From positions 1-39,989 of the forward strand of contig MWCO01000059.1 in the NCBI GenBank assembly GCA_002070115.1: a stretch of DNA of 39,989 nt, given 5' to 3'. Made by a program: the position numbers and the translations under genes. The notes under the pieces were generated by a model. The model was not told the DNA's origin and made no database searches. It worked only from the letters and a program-made list of their open reading frames with translations. Shown one piece after another: positions 35,613 to 39,989 of the stretch. Source of the DNA: Deltaproteobacteria bacterium ADurb.Bin207. Lineage in GTDB: Bacteria; Myxococcota_A; Polyangia; Polyangiales; Polyangiaceae. How positions within the stretch are numbered: position 1 is the stretch's first letter; each line of letters opens with the position of its first letter.

Positions 35613-37631
35613 TCACGATGAACCATGCGATGGCGGGTCTGGCTGGACGGCTTGCTCCTGGGGGAAACCCGCGCAAACTCGCGATATATGCCCGGCTTTT
35701 CCTGCCGTGGTAAGCACGAGTAACGTGTCTTTCGCTTCGATTCGTGTCGATCCCTTTGGATTGGCAATGGTTTGATCGTCGCGTCGAATGGCAAGCAACG
35801 TTGCCCCATGGCGATTGCGAAGATCGAGTTGCGCCAACGTCCGACCCGCCAGCTCCGAGCCTTCGGCCACCGAGCAAGCCGATACTTGCACGTCGGGGAT
35901 AGGCACTTTGCAGGACTGTAAAGTTTCGGAAGAAACGGATGGGGAACGGAGTTTTTCGTATCCTCCCGCGCGAATGTCGGCAGCGAGTTGGTCGATGCGA
36001 TCCCGCGGAACCAAATAGTGTGTGAGCACACGAGTGAAAATCTCCACCGATGATTCGAGGTCCTCGGGAATCACTTCATTGGCTCCAATGGCGTGCAAGG
36101 ACTCCACTTCGGTAATGAAGCGAGTGCGCGTTACGATATGGATACCGGGGTTGATACGTCGCGCCACTTCGACCGCGCGACCGGCAGCCGCTGCATCCGA
36201 AATCACGACCACCAAGATGCGAGCATGGTGGATGCCAACGTGTTCGAGCACGGCTTGCTGGGAAGCATCGCCAAACGTGATGGGCTCACCTTTTTCTCGC
36301 TCGATGCGAACCGTGTCCGGATTCATTTCCACGACGGCATACGGGATATTGCTGACGCGCGCGGCGCGGGCCAGGTGTCGTCCGCTTGGACCAAAACCCA
36401 CGATGATGAGATGGTCTTGCAGGGGTATGATCTCTTTGGTTTCGGGAATTCCTTTGAGGCGAGGGGAAAGGGGCAGATGATCGATCCAGGAGGCGACTTT
36501 CGGAGCAAGACCCAGGCACGCGGGAGTCGTCACCATGGTGAGAATCGATACTTCGAGAAAGAGTTGATAGCCGTTCTGATCGATGAGCTTACGATCGAGT
36601 CCTGACTTGGCGAGTACGAAGGAAAATTCACCGACTTGGGCGAGGCCAAGGCCCACGAAAACCGCCGTGCGCATCGGTAGGCCCAAGAGAAGTGTTGCTC
36701 CTCCGGCCACGAGCGTTTTGCCCAGAATGACGCCAAGCCCGATGCTCGCCACCAAAATGGGGTGAGCGGCAAGATAATGCACGTCCATCAACATACCGAT
36801 GGACACGAAAAATAGGCTGGTGAACACATCGCGAAACGGAAGGATATTGCCCAAGGCTTGGTGGCTGTAATCGGATTCGGATAAGACCAATCCGGCGAGA
36901 AACGCGCCAAGAGAAAGGGATAACCCAGCCATGGACGCGCCCGTGGCGACGGCAAAACAGATTGCGATGACGCTTACCAAAAAAAGTTGTGAGTTACGCG
37001 TTCGAACGATTTGCTCGAAGATTTTTGGAAGCAGCCATTTTGCGGATACGATGAGTCCGATGATGAGGGCGAGGAACTTGCCGATCATCCATGCTGGCGG
37101 GTCGGAGGATTCTTTGGTTCCGGCGAGAAGTGGGATGGCGAGCATCATCGGCAGGATGGATATGTCCTGAAAAATCAGGATGCCGAGAGATGCCTGACCG
37201 TGCGGGGTTTCAACCTGAGCGCGGTCTTGCAACAGCTTCAAGACGATGGCTGTGGAACTCAAGGCGACGAGCGCGCCAACGAAAGCGGAGGATTGCGCTT
37301 TCCACCCCATGAGGACGGCGACCAACATGCCGAGTCCGAGGGTTACGAGCACTTGTGTGGTTCCCCCGAGCAGGACGGTCTTTTTGATGCGAGCGAGGCT
37401 TTTGAACGAAAACTCGAGGCCGATGGTGAACATCAGCAAGACGACGCCGATTTCAGCCAACACCTCGACGTGGGCCGATGCTTCGACGAGTCCGAGTCCG
37501 TGAGGACCAGCGACGACTCCGGTGATCAAAAAACCCACGATGGGTGGGATTCGTGCGCGGGAGCCGAGAAGCAGCACGACCATCGACAGGCCGAGGATGA
37601 TGACAATCTCCTCGAGAATGGATACATACAT
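35613..37631 (-). CDS. CPA2-family monovalent cation:proton antiporter with TrkA-N/TrkA-C domains
   Basis: The 672-residue protein has about twelve membrane helices (residues about 5-385; ILKLLQDRAQ, LGILIFQDISILPMML and LGAFLAGLVLSES are typical of KefB/CPA2). Then comes a TrkA-N (RCK) domain (about 400-520) with the nucleotide-binding GFGPSGRHLARAA and a Glu at the end of the second strand (VVEMNPD), and a TrkA-C domain (about 570-650, SELAGRTLAQLDLRNRHG). Such proteins exchange K+ or Na+ for protons and are gated by nucleotides bound to the RCK domain. The ATG at 37661 is possible, but the helix begins at the ATG at 37631. No KefF/KefG ancillary gene is near. Confidence 0.92.
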   Translation of the reverse strand: MYVSILEEIVIILGLSMVVLLLGSRARIPPIVGFLITGVVAGPHGLGLVEASAHVEVLAEIGVVLLMFTIGLEFSFKSLARIKKTVLLGGTTQVLVTLGLGMLVAVLMGWKAQSSAFVGALVALSSTAIVLKLLQDRAQVETPHGQASLGILIFQDISILPMMLAIPLLAGTKESSDPPAWMIGKFLALIIGLIVSAKWLLPKIFEQIVRTRNSQLFLVSVIAICFAVATGASMAGLSLSLGAFLAGLVLSESDYSHQALGNILPFRDVFTSLFFVSIGMLMDVHYLAAHPILVASIGLGVILGKTLVAGGATLLLGLPMRTAVFVGLGLAQVGEFSFVLAKSGLDRKLIDQNGYQLFLEVSILTMVTTPACLGLAPKVASWIDHLPLSPRLKGIPETKEIIPLQDHLIIVGFGPSGRHLARAARVSNIPYAVVEMNPDTVRIEREKGEPITFGDASQQAVLEHVGIHHARILVVVISDAAAAGRAVEVARRINPGIHIVTRTRFITEVESLHAIGANEVIPEDLESSVEIFTRVLTHYLVPRDRIDQLAADIRAGGYEKLRSPSVSSETLQSCKVPIPDVQVSACSVAEGSELAGRTLAQLDLRNRHGATLLAIRRDDQTIANPKGSTRIEAKDTLLVLTTAGKAGHISRVCAGFPQEQAVQPDPPSHGSS

Positions 37632-37803
37632 CAGCGCGCATGGTGGAACTGAGCCACGCATGTGTCAACGCGTTCTCACCCTCCGTGGGCGATCAGGCCT
37701 GGAGATTTTTGCGCGCCCCTCGTAGACGGACAGGGTCCTTTGTCCGAAGCCGGTCCTGGTGATTGCCTTTTCGCCGCCCCCGCGACGTGACCCGGAACTT
37801 GTC
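37632..37803. other. Interval with a short hairpin upstream of the antiporter gene
   Basis: A stem CGGACA/TGTCCG with an eight-base loop lies at 37727-37746. No gene is supported in this interval, which separates the antiporter start from the receiver-domain remnant. Confidence 0.35.
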
Positions 37804-38342
37804 TTGACTTGCGAAAGCTGATCGATTTGTCTATCGGCATATTCCTGTCGTTCTCGTATCCATGCACGCGGAGCGAGACCTGGGATTTGCGCTCGGTGCC
37901 GCGGACTATATTATCAAGCCTTTCGACGCCAAAGCGCTGCTGCGCACTCTATGTTGTCATCGCAGCAAGGACCGTCCTGCCCACGTTCTCGTGGTCGATA
38001 ATGATGAGCCGAGGCGACAAACGCTCAAAAAATCCTCGTAAAAGAAGGTTGGCAAGTCTCGAAAGCGGATAATGGTCGCGCAACCCTCGAGTCCCTCGAA
38101 AACTGGACGCCTGGGTTGATGCTGCTCAACTTGATGATGCCTGAGGGCGATGGGTTTTCGGTCGTGGAAGCGATGCAAACAAGACCTGAATGGCGTTCCA
38201 TTCCTGTCGTGATCGTCACTGTACTCGATCTATCTCAGGCCGATCTCGACCGGTTGAGTGGCAGTATTTTCAAAGTGCTGCAAAAAGGAAGTACAGCCTC
38301 GCGGACCTTCTGGAACTCGTTCGTCAACGCATGCGAGGTTGA
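37804..38342 (+). pseudogene. Frameshifted remnant of tandem receiver domains (hybrid histidine kinase C-terminus)
   Basis: Three reading frames in series give one continuous receiver-domain sequence. From about 37804 the frame reads HIPVVLVSMHAERDLGFAL and GAADYIIKPFDAKALLRTL, the end of one receiver, then PAHVLVVDNDEPRRQ, the start of a second. At the six-A run near 38022-38030 the frame breaks; adding one A restores LKKILVKEGWQVSKADNGR and on to LNLMMPEGDGFSVVEAM and VLQKGS. A second single-base loss near 38291 breaks the last helix; in the next frame it reads YSLADLLELVRQRMRG and stops at 38342. The kinase part is missing. The second Asp pocket reads NLMMPE, with the phosphorylated Asp replaced by Asn. 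This is a decaying fragment, unless the two indels are sequencing errors. Confidence 0.8.
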
Positions 38343-38380
38343 ATGAAGAGCCGAGGACGGAAGATTCGAGGAGAGCGGAA

Positions 38381-38923
38381 CTACCGGGCGTTTGGGGGTG
38401 CCTGAGCAAGCTTCATCACTTCTTCGAAGGCGTTTTCACCAATCGGATGGACGGTGATTGGGTGTCGTCTGCGGGTTCCGAATACGGCTCGCATGACGTC
38501 GCCCAACGGCGGATAATCGCGTCCGAAGATGCGTTCCAAGCTGCGAATGACGTCGGTTTCATGTGGGTACTTTTTCGGATAGGGGGTCAAGGCGGTTGAA
38601 AACCTTCTGGCTCTACCGAAAATGATCCTATCGTGGTGTAGGGCGCTGATCGTGGCGGTTCCGATGAAGCCCCATTCGGGTTCATCCCCGTGGCCGGTCC
38701 AAAACAATACACGGTCACCTTCTTTCATGTGTGTATACAGGCCTTTCGGCTTGCTGTTTCCGATGGGCCATGCAAATTCTGGCTCTTGACCAAGCATAAA
38801 GGGCCGGATGTCCATCAGCCGAATATGTCCGTGTTTCCCGTTATTTACGCCAAACCACCAGCATTGTCCTTGATCCGTCCGCTCTTGTTGGGCATTGTCG
38901 GAGAGGTGAGGAAGGCGGGTCAT
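38381..38923 (-). CDS. EVE/PUA-like domain protein
   Basis: The 180-residue protein opens with QCWWFGVNNGKHGHIRL and continues with LYTHMKEGDRVLFWTGHG and WGFIGTATI. The WW, GDRV-F-W and G-x-a strand elements follow the pattern of EVE domains (PUA-like barrels), which read modified bases such as methylcytosine and are found in type IV restriction and RNA-related proteins. The assignment rests on pattern only. The C-terminus is basic and helical (RSLERIFGRDYPPL). Its ATG overlaps the stop of the PLD-like gene by four bases (ATGA), so both are made from one transcript. It converges with the receiver-domain remnant. Confidence 0.65.
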   Translation of the reverse strand: MTRLPHLSDNAQQERTDQGQCWWFGVNNGKHGHIRLMDIRPFMLGQEPEFAWPIGNSKPKGLYTHMKEGDRVLFWTGHGDEPEWGFIGTATISALHHDRIIFGRARRFSTALTPYPKKYPHETDVIRSLERIFGRDYPPLGDVMRAVFGTRRRHPITVHPIGENAFEEVMKLAQAPPNAR

Positions 38924-39519
38924 CCATCCCAGGTTCCGTGAGCCAACGCGTCGGGCGGGTTTTCAGTTGCTATCCCGAGTTCTTGGCGAGCGACTGCACG
39001 TTCTTTCACCTGCTTCGCCACTGACGACAGGGCTTTTTCATCCACTGCATCCGATGTGAGCCACAGGTCTTCGAACCATTGCTGAACGATGAGGAGCAAC
39101 TGGGGATCTCGAATCAAACAGCCGAGTTCATCCCGACTCGCGAAGCCTTGTCGAGTGAAGTTGGCCGACCCGAAGAGCGCCGCCTTGGAACTACATACAA
39201 GTTTGGCATGCACACCCGCTTTGTTCTTGATGGAATCCAAGTGATCGGACAGCAACGAGAGAACCGCTTCATCGACACCCGCCCCAAAGCATGCTTCGAG
39301 ATCGGTTATAAGGCGAAACTTTCGACCTTCCACGAGGGGGAGCAGCACGGCTCCCCCGAGATAAGGCCCAACGATGCATAGCTCGGTCGCATCGCGGGAG
39401 ACATCCTGAGCAGCATCCGCAAATACGGAACTGGGCTCTTCGTCGCTGATTGGGTGAAAAACGAGCTTATAGAGCGACGTTTCCACTTCGTGGGGCGGTT
39501 TGGAATTCACCATAACCAT
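38920..39519 (-). CDS. PLD-like (HKD) protein, putative nuclease, single motif
   Basis: The 199-residue protein has a single PLD-type active-site motif: VHAKLVCSSKAALFGSANFT (His104, Lys106, Gly117-Ser118-x-Asn120). The Asp of the canonical HxKx4D is Ser here. Upstream, LCIVGPYLGGAVLL and RKFRLITDLEACFG match the strand order of PLD domains. Single-HKD proteins such as the BfiI endonuclease act as dimers, so a nuclease role is plausible but unproven. No membrane helix is present, unlike the cardiolipin synthase at 34-35 kb. ATGs at 39519 and 39513 are possible; neither has a Shine-Dalgarno. Just upstream begins an IS91-type remnant on the opposite strand. The gene is coupled to the EVE-like gene. 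Confidence 0.75.
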   Translation of the reverse strand: MVMVNSKPPHEVETSLYKLVFHPISDEEPSSVFADAAQDVSRDATELCIVGPYLGGAVLLPLVEGRKFRLITDLEACFGAGVDEAVLSLLSDHLDSIKNKAGVHAKLVCSSKAALFGSANFTRQGFASRDELGCLIRDPQLLLIVQQWFEDLWLTSDAVDEKALSSVAKQVKERAVARQELGIATENPPDALAHGTWDG

Positions 39520-39535
39520 AATGATACAACATGGT

Positions 39536-39920
39536 TGCCAGTAGCCCAGCCCGAGAACTCCGTACTGGTTGGGGTCGTGCGAACTTGACTCGAGACGTTC
39601 CTTGCGGTGGCAAGCGAAGCGTACATGCGACCGCTGCCACGGCACGTCGCCCAAGAGTTCCAGAAGTACTTGCGCTGCGGGATCTTGGCTTGGGGCTTTA
39701 CGCGTGCCCACTGCCGAAGCTGCGAGGCATCGATGCTCGTGGCTTTCTCGTGCAAGCTTCGCGGCGTGTGCCCGTCGTGCGGCGCGAGGCGCGCAAGTCA
39801 GACCGCAGCAAACCTGGTGGACCGAGTCCTGCCCCGCGTTGCCTTGCGACAATGGGTGCTGAGCACACACTACGAGCTGCGTGTACCGATGGCACGCTGC
39901 CCGGCTCTGCTCAGCGTAGA
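39536..39920 (+). pseudogene. IS91-type transposase remnant (N-terminal zinc-binding part)
   Basis: The frame at 39536-39586 reads QPENSVLVGVVRT, then meets TGA, and resumes LETFLAVASEA. It continues YLRCGILAWGFTRAHCRSC, FSCKLRGVCPSCGARR and VLPRVALRQWVLSTHYELR. The paired Cys motifs and RQWVLS are typical of the zinc-binding N-terminus of IS91/ISCR-type transposases, which move by rolling-circle replication. Similarity ends at about 39918 (CPALLS) and the frame stops at 39978, so the catalytic part is missing. The internal stop and truncation mark it as a pseudogene; the window ends 11 bases later. Confidence 0.8.
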
Positions 39921-39989
39921 TTTCGCAAACGGGAGAGGAACAAGCGCCAGATTACGTTGTAATCGACAATATATGTAATAATTGGATTA
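39536..39989 (+). mobile_element. IS91-family element, truncated
   Basis: Only the transposase N-terminal remnant is visible. The left end falls just beyond the 5' end of the PLD-like gene, and the right side runs off the window. No terminal sequence could be identified. Confidence 0.5.

Noticed and set aside
39520..39870. N-terminal extension of the PLD-like protein
   Set aside because: It is antisense to the IS91 remnant, whose Cys motifs and RQWVLS are real; the extension has no PLD pattern.
1..39989. CRISPR arrays, tRNA and rRNA genes
   Set aside because: No regularly spaced repeats, no cloverleaf with a T-loop outside coding regions, and no rRNA-like segments were seen.

Overview
The window looks like chromosomal DNA from a member of the Myxococcota (myxobacteria and relatives). 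Two secreted proteins end in a MYXO-CTERM-like tail (a short Cys motif, a membrane helix, then an Arg cluster). There are many lipoproteins with Gly/Ser/Asp-rich linkers, a SUMF-fold lipoprotein, a tandem pair of large DUF4838-type lipoproteins, and a remnant of the tandem receiver domains seen in myxobacterial hybrid kinases. The genus cannot be told from the sequence alone. No rRNA, tRNA or CRISPR array was seen.

Layout. 1-5.7 kb, minus strand: SUMF-fold lipoprotein, purA, a thermolysin/fungalysin-like zinc protease with a MYXO-CTERM tail, and a TPR protein that runs off the left edge. 5.9-7.3 kb, plus strand: an ECF-type sigma factor and a phosphoglycolate-phosphatase-like HAD enzyme. 7.3-11.1 kb, minus: tmcA, a SerB-like HAD phosphatase and an L-asparaginase, the last two overlapping by 4 bp. 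11.3-14.6 kb: a membrane-anchored DUF4178-like protein (+), then holB-ricT (-). 14.9-21 kb: a HExxH protein (+), then on the minus strand a VanY-like peptidase with MYXO-CTERM, an OmpA-like lipoprotein, a FadL-like porin and an EF-hand-like lipoprotein.

21.8-27.3 kb: a long-form SppA protease, a 555-residue DUF6930/DUF7309-like protein (+), an uncharacterised protein with an Asp-His-His motif, and a small DUF4258-like protein. 27.6-33.7 kb: the two DUF4838 lipoprotein paralogues, bordered on one side by a perfect 16-bp inverted repeat. 34-37.6 kb: cardiolipin synthase and a CPA2/TrkA-type cation:proton antiporter. 37.8-40 kb is an accessory, decaying segment: a frameshifted receiver-domain remnant, a two-gene overlapping unit (PLD-like nuclease, then EVE/PUA-like protein) and an IS91-type transposase remnant.

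Most of the window is housekeeping (purine synthesis, tRNA modification, replication clamp loading, RNA processing) mixed with envelope and secreted proteins. The best candidate for something undescribed is the PLD-EVE pair at the right end. It resembles the make-up of modification-dependent restriction, but that role is inferred from domains and context only.
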